From Muricea muricata (lineage: Eukaryota > Cnidaria > Anthozoa > Malacalcyonacea > Plexauridae): 64,000 bases of DNA. The stretch covers positions 60,056,564 to 60,120,563 of the forward strand of contig OY979718.1 in assembly GCA_963855995.1 (NCBI GenBank), written 5' to 3'. Shown piece by piece: positions 39,878 to 52,500 of this stretch. A model generated the notes under the pieces. That model saw nothing but the letters and a program-made list of their open reading frames with translations. It was not told the DNA's origin and made no database searches. Within the stretch, counting starts at the first letter, position 1. Each line of letters opens with the position of its first letter. The translations under genes and the position numbers were made by a program.

Positions 39878-41506
39878 ATGATAAACGTCTCCACAGATGG
39901 TTCTGTAGTCGAGAAGGGATCGTTGTATTCAAAACGATCTCGAGGCAAGGTACGTCTTCCTCCGCTATCTACAAAACAACTCACAGGATATATGCCGCAA
40001 CAGGAGCCGAGAATGCAGAGCACATGTGAAAGAAAGGCGTCGTACTCTTCCAGTTCGAATCTTTCTTCTCCGTTCACTACAGAAAATCTTATTACTCCGA
40101 CAGGAGACTACAAGTGTCCAAGAAGTCCGTCCAATTTATCTTTGGAGTTTAATTTTGAAGAACCACGATATGCCGAAACAGCTGTGCCATTTGAAAAAAA
40201 AATAGAGCAAGTTAGGCCGATTAAGGGCAAACACGGTGAGATCCCAGTCAAAAGTGCGATTTTGAATAGACAACACGCGAGGTCGAAGAGTCGTACCTTA
40301 AACAACGAAAAATCAACAACACTCGCAAAAAAGCCATCAACTGGTAGAAAAAGACAGAGTAACACAATTACAGAAACAACAACTGTTGTCCCACAAGCCA
40401 ACTCCCTGGATGACACGGAGGCTAGTGCACGCAATCGAGGAACCAAGTCATCTACAGGAACTGGCTTGCGAGTACAAACTACAAACAATAAAGAGCGTAA
40501 AAGATCAACTTATGATTTACGCGAGTTTCTATCTCTTCCTTCTGGCACTGAACAGAAACCAAATTCCATGTCGATAGATCCACGCAATATTGCTACAGAC
40601 GCGAAGCCCTTACAGCACAGTGAGAAAAAGCCTGTAAAATTAGCACCTAAGCACAAATCATCGAATGATAGCACTTACGATGTTTTTGAATTTTTAGCAT
40701 GGTCGGCCGAATCATCGAGACATTTGACGAGTGCCAGGAAAAATAGAGTAAAAGAAACGCTACCACAAAATATGACAAAAGTAAAAGACATCAAATCTAC
40801 TAAGAAGCCAGAAATTCCATCTGTGATTGTTGCAGATTGGAGTTTAAGTGATGATTCTCCCAGGACAAAACAATCGATCCGTCATAGCCGTAAGTTACCT
40901 AAAGCTAATTTTCCAAGCGACGATTTTCCCAAAAAGAATGAGCAGCGACCAAACCTTGCGACACCAAAAAAATGTTCTCAGCGAAACTCTGTGTACGATT
41001 TAAAAGAGTTTCTTTTGTTGCCAGACGCCACACGCCGTCAATCAATTACGAAAGTGAGCCCTCAAGACATAAAGCCAAGATCCAATTCTCTGGAGGCGGA
41101 GTCCACTCGGGAACCTGATGTTAAGTACGACTTGGGCGAATTTCTTAACTTTCTTGAGTCAGGTCGCAGTAGCTTGCAGGTAAACGCGACTGGTCGTGAA
41201 CGGTCAGTGGGCGAGTTGCAAAATCGTAGTTTATCAGTTTATAATATATACGAGTTTTTAAAGACTTCCAATCCCAAAGAACTAACAGCTGATGTAGAAG
41301 CTGCCTCGAAAAGTCAAAGTGAACGATCGGTTATAGATGTGACATCTTTGGTTGCAAAATCTTCGCCAAAAATGAACGAGGAAAATGCGACCCAGGCTAG
41401 TTGTTATAATTTAAGAGAATTTCTGACACTACCTCACAAAGTAGAAGGAAATCAAAAGGAATCAGTAAATAGTAGAAGTGCAAATGGACAGTTAAAAATA
41501 AACTAA
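39878..41506 (+). CDS. Unrecognised basic protein with six YDLxEFL motifs
   Basis: 542 residues in one exon, start chosen at the first in-frame ATG (39878). A seven-codon uORF begins at 39824, and an acce ptor-like ATTTAG ends at 39854, so a 5' exon is possible. I recognise no domain. The protein is rich in Ser, Lys, Arg, Asn and Thr and looks disordered. Six copies of Y-[DN]-[LVI]-x-E-F-L start at Tyr 212, 267, 373, 417, 455 and 510: YDLREFL, YDVFEFL, YDLKEFL, YDLGEFL, YNIYEFL, YNLREFL, mostly preceded by S-[TVC] and followed by a hydrophobic residue two places on. Repeats 1-3 also share a P-[RQ]-[ND]-[IM] element 22-30 residues downstream. The motif looks like a short amphipathic binding helix used in multiple copies; partner unknown. 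Polyadenylation hexamers lie at 41758 and 41819. Confidence 0.8.
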   Translation: MINVSTDGSVVEKGSLYSKRSRGKVRLPPLSTKQLTGYMPQQEPRMQSTCERKASYSSSSNLSSPFTTENLITPTGDYKCPRSPSNLSLEFNFEEPRYAETAVPFEKKIEQVRPIKGKHGEIPVKSAILNRQHARSKSRTLNNEKSTTLAKKPSTGRKRQSNTITETTTVVPQANSLDDTEASARNRGTKSSTGTGLRVQTTNNKERKRSTYDLREFLSLPSGTEQKPNSMSIDPRNIATDAKPLQHSEKKPVKLAPKHKSSNDSTYDVFEFLAWSAESSRHLTSARKNRVKETLPQNMTKVKDIKSTKKPEIPSVIVADWSLSDDSPRTKQSIRHSRKLPKANFPSDDFPKKNEQRPNLATPKKCSQRNSVYDLKEFLLLPDATRRQSITKVSPQDIKPRSNSLEAESTREPDVKYDLGEFLNFLESGRSSLQVNATGRERSVGELQNRSLSVYNIYEFLKTSNPKELTADVEAASKSQSERSVIDVTSLVAKSSPKMNEENATQASCYNLREFLTLPHKVEGNQKESVNSRSANGQLKIN

Positions 41507-42760
41507 ACACGTTATGAACGTTGATTTCACGATAGAGATATATACACGTAGTCCTTAAATCATTATATCAGCATTATATTCCAGTCGTGCCAGGCGACCA
41601 TAAAGCATATAAATGCCCGGGTATAAGTTCCCGGTTACCGCCTCTCAAAGCTGGTAAGCGCTAAGCCCAGGTTAATACGTTTTTCATTTCTGTATATTGC
41701 AACACTTCTGTTCACTCCAAAACTTTGGAAACCAAAATTACGATGAATCCATACAATAATAAATATTTTCAAGCTTATATAAACAAGCTACTGTGATTTA
41801 CTGCAATGAGGGGCTTTAAATAAAGAAAAAAATATTTGAGAAGATTAATATTTTATTTTTATTGAAAGCTGGTTTGGTTTTGGGGCATAAATCATCCCGT
41901 TCAGTGAACTCATTGTCGCATAATTCATTCTGATTGATCACATGGAAATAAAGCCGTTTATTAAAACTTTACTCTTATGCTTTGGCAAACAATAAAATTT
42001 TTTTATCGAATATTTTGTCCGGCATTACATGATACACAGAGAATAGTTATACGCCCACGAGCGTCTGTGATTCACACCCAGCATTACAGCCTATAAAATA
42101 TACAAACGTTTAGTTTAGGTAATAGACTCTTAAGTATTTGTTGTTTTTTTTTAGTTTATCAGCTGCTCGTTTTAGGTTCTTTTTCATTTCGGTGTACTGA
42201 TAAATAATAAATGTTTCGTGCAACAAAATTGCTCTTATAACTGAAGAAATTTCAAAGTAAAACTTGCGCAATTGGCTACAGCATTTTCTCTATTAATTCC
42301 ACGAAGTCTGATATGCATAGTATTACGTTCATTATAAAATGCCAAATGATTTTGTGGATTAGAACCTATATTGTAGCTTCGCGCGAGACGAATAAAACCG
42401 TCTGCTCAAAACAGCACAGTGGATTTTAGCCAAACGCTTTGTGTATATCTACGTGGATCTTTATTAAATGTAAATACTTCTTCTCAGCCATGGTGGCTGT
42501 CCATCTGTCCAAAAGTAATCGACGTTCCTATTGACAGAATCAGGTGGATTAAAATAATTCACATGCATGCAGATATTGGGAAAGGCAAGTATAGTTAATA
42601 CGTGTCACCCTTATCAAAGCACCATTCTGACTTGAAGAGGTACATCAATATTTTTATTGGCAAGAGATGGGAGCACACATTCTAAACTTATTCTTTCACG
42701 ATTCTATCACTCCTTTAACAAATACATGTTAAGAACAATTTTAGCTGTTTTAAATCACTA

Positions 42761-43100
42761 CAAGGTGAATAAAAAAGGTAATCGAACTTAGTTCAGAGTG
42801 CTCTGACACGTTCATTATCGAATCTACAGAAATCATTCTTTTACACTCGAAAAGATCACGCTTTTAGCTTTCCATTGTAACCATTTTTGTGAAATTTGAA
42901 TCCATCAAGATCGTGCTACTACAGCAAATTTTTCGACCTTTTTGTCGGCTTAAGTAAAAATGCCACCTTTTAGAAGCATTTTGATATTGATATAACTGTC
43001 ATGCGAGATCTAGAACTAAATCGAGTTTTAGCGCTGAAGTTGGACATATATCGAATGCGAACTTTTACGCTTCCATACTGACATCATAAGTTGAACGGAA
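42761..43100. mobile_element. CAGGGTGTATAAAAA-family MITE, partial copy
   Basis: Begins ACAAGGTGAATAAAAAAGG and shares GTGCTCTGACACGTTCATTA-like, CTTTTAGCTTTC and TTTTTGTGAAATTTGAA segments with 7069-7190. The right end is not identifiable, so the end coordinate is a guess. Confidence 0.5.
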
Positions 43101-43242
43101 CACATTTTGTAGTGAATTACATATATCATCATTCTCTCTATATCATTCTTAATTCTGATTGGTTAATTTACCTCCAAATAGCTGCGTACAAATAACACTC
43201 TGAGCATGCGCATTTGTGTGAAAAGCTCGTTGTTCCTAGCTA

Positions 43243-44045
43243 CAGGGTGTATAAAAAAAACGGAGCCCATCTTTTGTGTCTAATTATTTCTAAATTACTG
43301 AAGCTTATAGTACAATTTTGGTCTTGTTTTAAACCACGTTCTTTTCTCTTTCGAACAAGCCGTAATTCATATTTTTACTCCCAGTAACGTATGTGCTATG
43401 ACAAATTTAGTAAAAGCTATCGATTTGAGATGCCCTCCAATTATGCAAATTCACTGTGTCTTTCATGGTCGCCAGTTAAATTTTTAATTTTTTCGCTTAT
43501 TACATAAATGGTATTTCTGTTAAACTTAATAAAACTTGTTATAAAGCTTTACAGAAGATAACGGACCGTTTACTTTAACAAAAACCTTAGATTTATGCCA
43601 AAATAATGATCGAAATTAGCGTTCTGTTTATCCGCGCGTGCACAATGTTGTCGAAATTGCATAATGTCAATATTCATGTCGATACAAGCTTGAACTATCC
43701 GTTCGTAGTGCACGTTAACGGTCCGTTATCTTCTGAAAAGCTTTATAACAAGTTTTATTAAGTTTAACAGAAATACCATTTATGTAATAAGCGAAAAAGT
43801 TAAAAATTTAACTGGCGACCATGAAAGACATAGTGAATTTGCATAATTGGAGGGCATCTCAAGTCGATAGCTTTTACTAAATTTGTCATAGCACATACGT
43901 TACTGGGAGTAAAAATACGAATTACGGCTTGTTCGAAAGAGAAAAGAACGTGGTTTAAAACAAGTCCAAAATTGTGCTATAAGCTTCAGTAATTTAGAAA
44001 TAATTTGACACAAAAGATGGGCTCCGTTTTTTTTTATACACCCTG
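43243..44045. mobile_element. 803-bp near-perfect palindromic MITE, TA-flanked
   Basis: Starts CAGGGTGTATAAAAAAAACG after TA (43241-43242) and ends with its inverse before TA (44046-44047). The arms are about 330 bp each and almost identical, meeting at AGATAACGGACCG / CGGTCCGTTATCT around a ~130-base centre. TA duplication suggests Tc1/mariner. High arm identity implies recent origin or gene conversion. Confidence 0.85.
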
Positions 44046-44118
44046 TATAACGTCTTGTAAGAAACTATGTAAGAGAATGTCAAAACAGTTATTGAACACG
44101 GTTCTCACAAAGTATCGT

Positions 44119-44172
44119 GATTTGTCGGTGCCTCGCAGATCAATTAATTGATCTTCACGAACCGACAAATCA
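44119..44172. repeat. Perfect-stem hairpin
   Basis: GATTTGTCGGT at the left pairs with ACCGACAAATC at the right, with an inner GATCAATTAATTGATC palindrome. Noncoding, just outside the 803-bp palindrome; possibly an element end. Confidence 0.6.
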
Positions 44173-46506
44173 TAATATTTTCCTCGACCTCGTCCAATAA
44201 TTGTGCTACGTTTTGCAATGGTTATTTCTACTTACTTTGCTAATATTTTGCTCGGATAACTGGGTTTTCAATAGAAAAACAAATTGTAGAAGTTCAATAT
44301 GAGAATAACTCAGCTCGTCTATATTTGGTTTAATTCGCTTAACTCAATATGCTGGTTTTCTGAGCAAAATTATTACATTAATTATATGTTATATTAAAGT
44401 TCAAACAGTTCATACTTGACGTTGAAATATGGTACTATACCTCCCATTGACGAACGTTTTGTGACGACCTGTTCTCCTCATAGCGTGCAGTCAATAATAT
44501 ATAAACTTATCAGATTCCACTCTTTTATATCATTACAAATCTGTGGCCTGTAAATATAGCTATAGAGTTATGCTAATATTCACGTAAATTAATTTGGGAA
44601 ACTGCGCCCTACACAAATGTTATACCTATTAGCAGGGCTCTCACAATCTGAGGAAATTTCCTCTGATTTATGCTGTTTGTATGGGGGTGGTATTAGTCAT
44701 AATGAGGATGCATTATTTTCAAAAGTTTATTGTTGCCTTATTCTCAACTACCCTACCCCTACAGAAATATGGATATGGAGATTAGTTGTGAGAGCACTGC
44801 CTATTTGTTCAATTTCTGGTACTACTCTGTATTGCATTTAATCAAAAGTCGCCATCAAGTATCGTCCTTTAGCTTGTCTGTAAACTCCATACGTAGAATA
44901 ACCAATGGTTGAACGAAACAAAATATTAGGCAGTGTAGATAACGGTTTTTTGCGGTGAAGCAACGAAGCGAAATCAAATTCGTAAATGCATGTAGGCTTG
45001 TTTGGCTACTGAATGACTGCATGTTTGATTTTGCGTAAGACGTAAATTAAAATAGAAAAGTACCAGCATAAACATGGAAGCATTCAAACACGCATAGAAG
45101 TATATACAGCTTTTATAAACACTATCATAGCCATGCATGTATTTCTAATCAAATATAAATACTTTTTGTTGTAGCATGTCTTGCTGTTAGGGTACTGCCA
45201 TCATAGTTTATAGATATGCCTAGCATAGATAAACTTTAATGCTTGAAAACAATTTTTGCTTGGTGCAAAATATGTCAGGGGCTGTATTGCTATTCTACCA
45301 ATTCAATATGCAATAAAATTTGCTTGAGTGTTAGGCCGTTCGAAGCGTCGCGTTTTAAACTCGAGCAAATCTCGTAAAATTTTGAACAGCAGTGAAACAC
45401 CTAAAAAATTTTATACCTACCGACTCAAAATTACTTTAAAGCCTTCCAATTTCGTGCGCAAGCCATTTTTAGTGTGTTCGAATATACCCCCCAAGCAATC
45501 TATATTTATAAAAAACTTCATACTTCAAGCCTCCTCGCGACGTTGAGAGCGATTTCAAAATTGTTCAGTTTTTTATACACTCTGTAGTATGCATATTACC
45601 TTATTATAGGAAATTAATGATGCACTTTATTAACGCGTGTAATTAACGCGTAAAACATAATTTTAGTAACGTGACACTGAATTCAAATTAAGATACAACA
45701 ACCACAGATGCTCATTTAACCACGAATAACATCGAGATACCACACAACTGAGTAAACATATATGGAGCCTGAAAGATCAGAACGCCAACTTCCAAATTAA
45801 GTGGAAACAGGTAAAACAAGCTAGACCATACAACAACATCAGCAAGAAATGCAATTTCTATCGATGGGAAAAATATTACATAATACGTGAACAAAAGATG
45901 GCAACCCTCGATAAAAGAAACGAGCTAATGTCGGAATGTAGACATTCAAAGAAATTTTTACTCAACAATGCAATCACACAATACGCTGCCGCTCGTGGGC
46001 GCAAAATTTCCAGAAATTTTTGGGCGCCTATGATTTAATTGATTGACTTGTCAATGGAAACAGTGTTTTTACTATAAGTATCACTTATATTATTGGGTTC
46101 ACAAAAAATTAAAATAAGAAATTACTAGAGTATAATTAACAAATTTTCATAAATGAATTACCTATAGGTTCTATACAATAATATCAATTAACAAATCGAA
46201 AAAAAATCACAAATTGTTCGTTACGGACAGATAAATAAATATTACAATCATCGAAATTATTTCAACCGACAATTTAGTCATTTGGAATGAATGTACTTGA
46301 GTTGTGTAATGAAATCTTGTTCCAAAATTTGTCGATAGAAAATTTGTAGCTAATGCCTAGTTGATTATTTCTGGTAAACGAATTGAAATTTTTGTATTTT
46401 GATATCATAGGAGTAGCACAAGTTATTGTTCTCTTTACAATGCAGCATATAAAATCCTACGAAATATTTTGTATGATTGTGTAATTTGTGCGAATATTGG
46501 TTAATG

Positions 46507-49500
46507 TCAGACACTTTCGCCGTGGATTGTACCTCGTTTTCCTTTGTTAATATTAGTCAACATCATTGATATGTACGAGGTCAGAAGATCATCCATTTTA
46601 TAACCCTGTTGAAACGAAAGAGAATAATATTTCATAGACTGACCTATTTTGTAATATACATAACTATTTTAAGTTATTTCTGGGGATGGTACACAATTTT
46701 ATAGACCCTATGCATATATCGAAATCCGGAATGTCTACTGTGAAACTGGATTTTATATAAGCATTGTTACTGGCCAGTCCGAGGATTATGATTTATGCAT
46801 AAGGTCTGTACGTATAAACGTATAGTTACGAAGCTGTTCATTCAATGTTAATAAACTCCACTATATAATCTCCTTTTCGTTACTGGCAAAATTAATACCA
46901 AATCCTTATTTCAAACGTGAACGAGGGTAACTGATGCCATCATGCAAGCTGTGTTATTTTTCTAAGAATCTTATTAGCCCCGCGATACAACACATTTCCA
47001 CCTCGCTGAAAGTTAGAAAAGTCAGCAAATATACTTACAAGAGAAGTCTCGCACAAGAACTTGCTTCCTTTCACAAGGTTACCAATAGTCATGTGGTAGA
47101 AGGTATTTCCACTGCTCCAGTTAGATATCTTAGTGAAAGGATACGTTTCAAGAATATCCTGTGAAAGACCATAAACTTTTTTTAAATTAGTCGAATCAAT
47201 AACATTGGTAGTCTTTAACAGAAGAGTGCATTACAGAATTTTGTTTATTTAAACTAGCGTTGCAATTAAGGAGACAGGGCGTCAGTAGACAACAAATACC
47301 TGTCTCCATTCCCTTGCAATAGTACATATAAGCACACTGTCGGTTCCAAGATTAAAGAGGATCGATCGTATAATCTAATATTTAACACACCAATTAAATA
47401 AAGAAGTAATTATAGTACCTTTGTTTGCCTGTTAATCAGACTCACACCATGCTTGTTTATTGCAATAATCATGAGCTCCGGGAAATGTGATTCGGTACTT
47501 TGCTACACAAAAAATGATTAGTTATGGTTTAGAAAATTATGTTCAACGTCAGCAACTCGAGCTCATTGTTATTTATGAGGACATCAGTCAACTACAATTA
47601 AAAAACATGTGAACAAGTAAAGAAATACTCCCAAGTTAAATAGATCTTCAAGTCTGGTCGTTATATACTGGGTATAAAACCGGAATTAATTCGATATAAA
47701 TCTTTCAAAAAACAAATTCTCAGGTTTTCCCCAAGAACCCTCTCAATTTGTCCCCATTCTCCCCATTACCTGCCGCAGGAAGCATCGTACAAACCTTGAC
47801 TTCAAAGAATGCGGAACCAAACGTTGGCCAACGATAAACAATCTTTAGGAACGAAACCTTAGCGTCATTCGGTGTTTTTCCCGCATGTTTGTTAAATGCA
47901 GCTACAATACCCTGAAAATAATTTTAAAAAATCCACATTACAGAGATCAGTTTATCACAGAGACAAATATATTTGGTCAATATACGAGTTCATCACGACC
48001 GCTGTCTAAGATATACAAAGAATTCAGTTTATATCTTTTAGCTGATGAAATATTCTATCCCTTTGCTGCTTTTTATCGGCAATGGTGACACTCGTAACAA
48101 CAAATAAATAAACAACATCATCAATATGTATAATTGTGAATACTACATTTTTCACTACAAGAGTAAAATTGATAGAAAAGTTTTCTAACCCGTCTCCATT
48201 CATCTGAGCTTCGCTGATTTTGAATATCGTACGGAACCAATTCACGCATCATTTTGCTAAAGATATATCACGAAATATTAAAACACTCAACCTGTTTACC
48301 TATACCGGGTGTATGAAAAAATGTCCCAAATACAAAATCGCTTCTAAATTGGATACTTGGAAAATTACGAATACCAACAGCAACCAACGGCTAAAATAGG
48401 ACATCAGAGGATTTTAAAACGCTTAATTTTCAAGTGGATTGCACACAAAAATTTCAAACCAAAAATGATTTTTTTGCGCTGCCGGCAAATATGGAATGCG
48501 TTATTAATCTGTAAATATTTCAGAAAAAATGATACGTACTATTTTTCATTTTGTGCTGTTTAAAAATGCATAATTGATGTTAATGAGCTGATCTCATGCA
48601 ACAGTGAGCTCGTGCATAAATTAAACACACAATTAAACAAAAAGACAAAGCGAAAATCAATTACCCATTTTTAAAACAGCGCGAAATGGAAAATGCTAGA
48701 TTTTTAGGGGTCGCGCATCGGTATTTACTACTTGTTATTTTCAACATTCCAGATTTGCTGCCTCTTGAAAAGTAAGCATTTTGAACTCCCTCTTCTTACA
48801 AAATTGAGCATATGAAAACAAAGTTTACTCAGATGCACGCCTGGTGTCCTATTTTAGTCGTTGGTTGCTGTTGGTATACGTAAGTTTCCAAATATCCAAT
48901 TTAGAAGCGATTTTGTATTTGGAACATTCTTTTATACACCCTGCAGTAATACCTATGATGCATTAAATAGAATTGTTTGCAAGCCTGGTTGCTGCAGTTC
49001 CACATAAAAAGAATTCTTAGGCGATCACTAATGATCACATGATAAACTATACAGTATAACTTAAACATACTAAACATTGTGAGGCAGTCTAATCAACTTT
49101 ACTATTGATCTTCATATACTATCAAAGCATGACATGGAATGCAACTTTACGAATAATATGGTCTGAAATTGACTTTTCATTTGAACACTTGTCACTTTCG
49201 AATATACAATATCATGCATGTATGGAGTTTAGGTGTTTATTTATACGGAAACAATCGACTGAAATAGGAATTCTAAATTTTGACAATTTGAACGTACTTG
49301 ATATTCGGAAACTGTGTTTTGTCATCACCGAATTTCACTCTATAAATGAGGGCGGCCAGTTGAAGAGCATCATCCACAGTACATTTGTGATAACCACGTA
49401 AATATTTGGGAAGTTCCTAACAACAAGAAAATAGTGTGAACGTTGTTAATGCTGTGGTGACCACGTCAATATGTAGCATGCGTTGTTCATTGTTTGGGTA

Positions 49501-52500
49501 TAGTAATATAATTCTAATTTCATTCTTAAGAATATCGTGCCAGTTTTTTAATATTGTCTACCTGCACCAACCTGGTGATAATGGAAAATGCAGTCTGCTG
49601 CTGGATCTTTTCCTGGTATAGTGTTGCTCCAAAGTTTTTTCATAAAGAATACTTGGTAATTGATTGTGGAAGATGAATCAATTTTGAAGTCTAAAAATGA
49701 GTTGCTCATGAATTAAATCTCGTCTTTATTTTTTCAAATCGGACTCGTAATACAACTAAAGATTTGTATGTGCAGTGAGGAAGAATAATATCACTGATTA
49801 CATACTTGCAGATGTCGCTCTTGTCTTCTTGAGCCACTCCATTAAATGGCGAACGAAATCGAAGAAGAAGTCCCCTTCAGGAACACTGATAACTGACAAG
49901 GAAGAAACAGTCATGAAAGAAATAACTGGAAAATTGTTTCCACTTCAAGTAAACTGGGACATCGTTGGATTTTTGGAATACATTTCACTTGCTAAGATCA
50001 CTCATTTCGGTTTATTTGTAAACACAGCAAAATGAATATGAATTGTTACCTTTGTCTGCTATTTTGACAAAAAGACTGAAGCCCTCAGATGAATTCAGCT
50101 TTAAATTTTGCGCGATGGATGTGCAGAGATCCTTCGCTTTGCTTCCAGAGTCAATTTCATAAGCCTAAATATAGCAAGCATCCCGTTTCTTACTTGTGTC
50201 GGAAAAATGTACTTTCCGATAGGTTTATGTTCATTGTCAAGCGCAAATATTTTCACTCCAACATTCCACTCAATAAATCATATGCAATACTGACCTCATT
50301 GTTGTCGTCGGGGAAATAGACTTTGTGGAAAATTTGCGTTGTTCCGTGCTGATTAAAAGTTATCATAAACATTCGTTAACATTGATATTATATTGACAGA
50401 ATATACAAACTTGATAGAATAACTTGATAGGGTATACCTGGATCGCACCCACTTCAACATTATGTGGTGGATACTTGCGTTGACCAACTCTCATCGTCTT
50501 CTGTAGGCGCAAGATGCATTCCTTTGCATATGACTGTTTTTTCATCCACGACTGCAGGAACAAGCTTACATCCTTGAGAAGTTGGTTGCTGTAAAAATTG
50601 GTTTTGCAAACGATTTTATTTAATGAATAAACTATTTTTGCAAAAACCTCTATAATCGGCCTCCCAGTAGTTTCAAGGAAGGGATTTTCCTCGATTTAAA
50701 CTCACAAAGAAATGCTGGAAGCGCAACAAAACTGCCAAACAAACCTTGATTGAGGATCTACGGGGCTCACATAAAACGTTCGATTTTTGTATGTACCGTT
50801 AGTCATTTTGTTCCTAAAAGCATATTAATTCATACACTGACCTGCAAGCAAACAGTCCAGTACACAACCACATCAATTGCCAACCATACGTTTGACTCGT
50901 ACTATAATGCCAAGTACCAAGCATTAAAAATAAATCTTACTTCTGCAAGCAGAAGAAAGACAAAACCTGTTTCTAGAACAATATACGCTTTTTCCCAACG
51001 AACATGCATTTACCAATATACTTATAAGGTCTGAATGTGAGGTAAAAAAATTACTTTTTCAACACTCATTGTACTTTTATTCGGGCTTTTATGCAGAATA
51101 TTTAAACTTCATGGTTTTCTAGCATATTTTTTAAAAAAACCCTATGATCACAGCATGTTCTATGCACTCATATTTAAAAGGTTATAAATATTGTAAATGT
51201 TTACTGTTTTCAACATGACGTATTTTTACTTTAGATTTCCATCGGTAAAAGTTTCTAACTTATTGAACACACGAGTTTCATGCTATGCAGATTTCAAATA
51301 ATGTATTTTGTAGAAAAATCGTAGAAAAATGAAATTTCATTTACTCGTAAAATAGGTTTTTTGAGAATTAAACAATGGCTTCTATGATAAGTCTCAAAAT
51401 ATTGAATTTATGTAAGCAAAATATTAGAAACGTTTAGCGAAAGAATCCATGTTGTTTTCTCTTGAAATGCCTCAAATTATTAAACTCTTATGTTATCTTA
51501 GAATGCATATAATAAGGATATTAATAAACAAAGCATCCAGAAACAGGCATACTCAAGTACGTTTCCAGTTAACTGTTTGATGATTTGACAATACACTTCA
51601 TCCCTCATAGCTTCCTATAATAACGCGATGAATGCACCATTAGTAATTCAGTACGAGCGTTATATGGGAAAGGCTGTGAAACGAAATTTTGTCCAACTAT
51701 TTACCGATTGCATTGCTGAGATCGCTTGAGATCACAGTACAATTTCCTTGGAAGAACATCTCTAACTCTTCCTTCTCGAGATACTTGACCTTTAGTCAGG
51801 GAGGCAGAGGTAATTTTACCTTCCTTCTCGAAGGGTAAATCCATTTTGCTCTTAAATTGTTCTTTGAGTGCCTAATATAACAATTCTGAATGTTGTTCGG
51901 CCAAATTTATCTTGTGGACTTCGATCAACACTTTTCTCTTAAGTTTTATTATAAAACTATTATATTGTCAAAAATAGCAAACTTTTAAGTTTGCTCATTT
52001 GAAAAATAACTTGTATAATCAGACAGCGTGTAAAAAACAACTTATAAGACATCATTACGGCTACCCCGGTTTTTCAAGCGGTTTTTGAGCTATTGCTGGT
52101 TCAAAATGGGAAAATGTCCTTAAATGGTGCTAATTACCTGAATACTAGTCTCAAAATAAGTTTTCAAACGCTCATAACTCTACAAAAATGTGAAAAATAA
52201 CAGTAACCATAATAATGTGTTATTTGTAGTTTTTTATTATCTTTTTGATAACGTAAGTGGTTTTTCCTAAAAATGGAAAAAACGTGTTCGCTGGAGCCCA
52301 CAAGAAATTTTAACGTATTTAACATCCAGAAATATACTTATTAGACCTTAAAGGTTTAATATAAACATATGAAACTGCCCCTCAATATTGTAAGTAGACA
52401 TGAAGTTTTGGACCGCTGCCTCCCTGACTATTTATTCGATGTGCAAATTACAAAACTTATGATATAAAAGTGCATATCAACAATTATTCGCCGAAGGTCA

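Larger units (their letters stand above)
41507..46506. other. Convergent intergenic region, repeats only
   Basis: Between the 3' ends of the six-motif gene (plus) and MYO7A (minus). It holds three members of the CAGGGTGTATAAAAA-end MITE family (from 42761; 43243-44045; a lone end near 45570-45590) and a hairpin at 44119-44172. I see no convincing gene; open frames near 44617 and 45328 have no domain features. Confidence 0.6.

Noticed and set aside
45328..45546. Basic 72-codon open frame near the MYO7A 3' end
   Set aside because: Lies next to a lone MITE end, no domain, no splice context; likely chance.
50750..50830. [20 protein letters not shown] frame with AG and GT borders on the minus strand near 50740-50810
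   Set aside because: It does not match myosin VIIa, and exons 50842-50901 and 50438-50588 join in phase without it.
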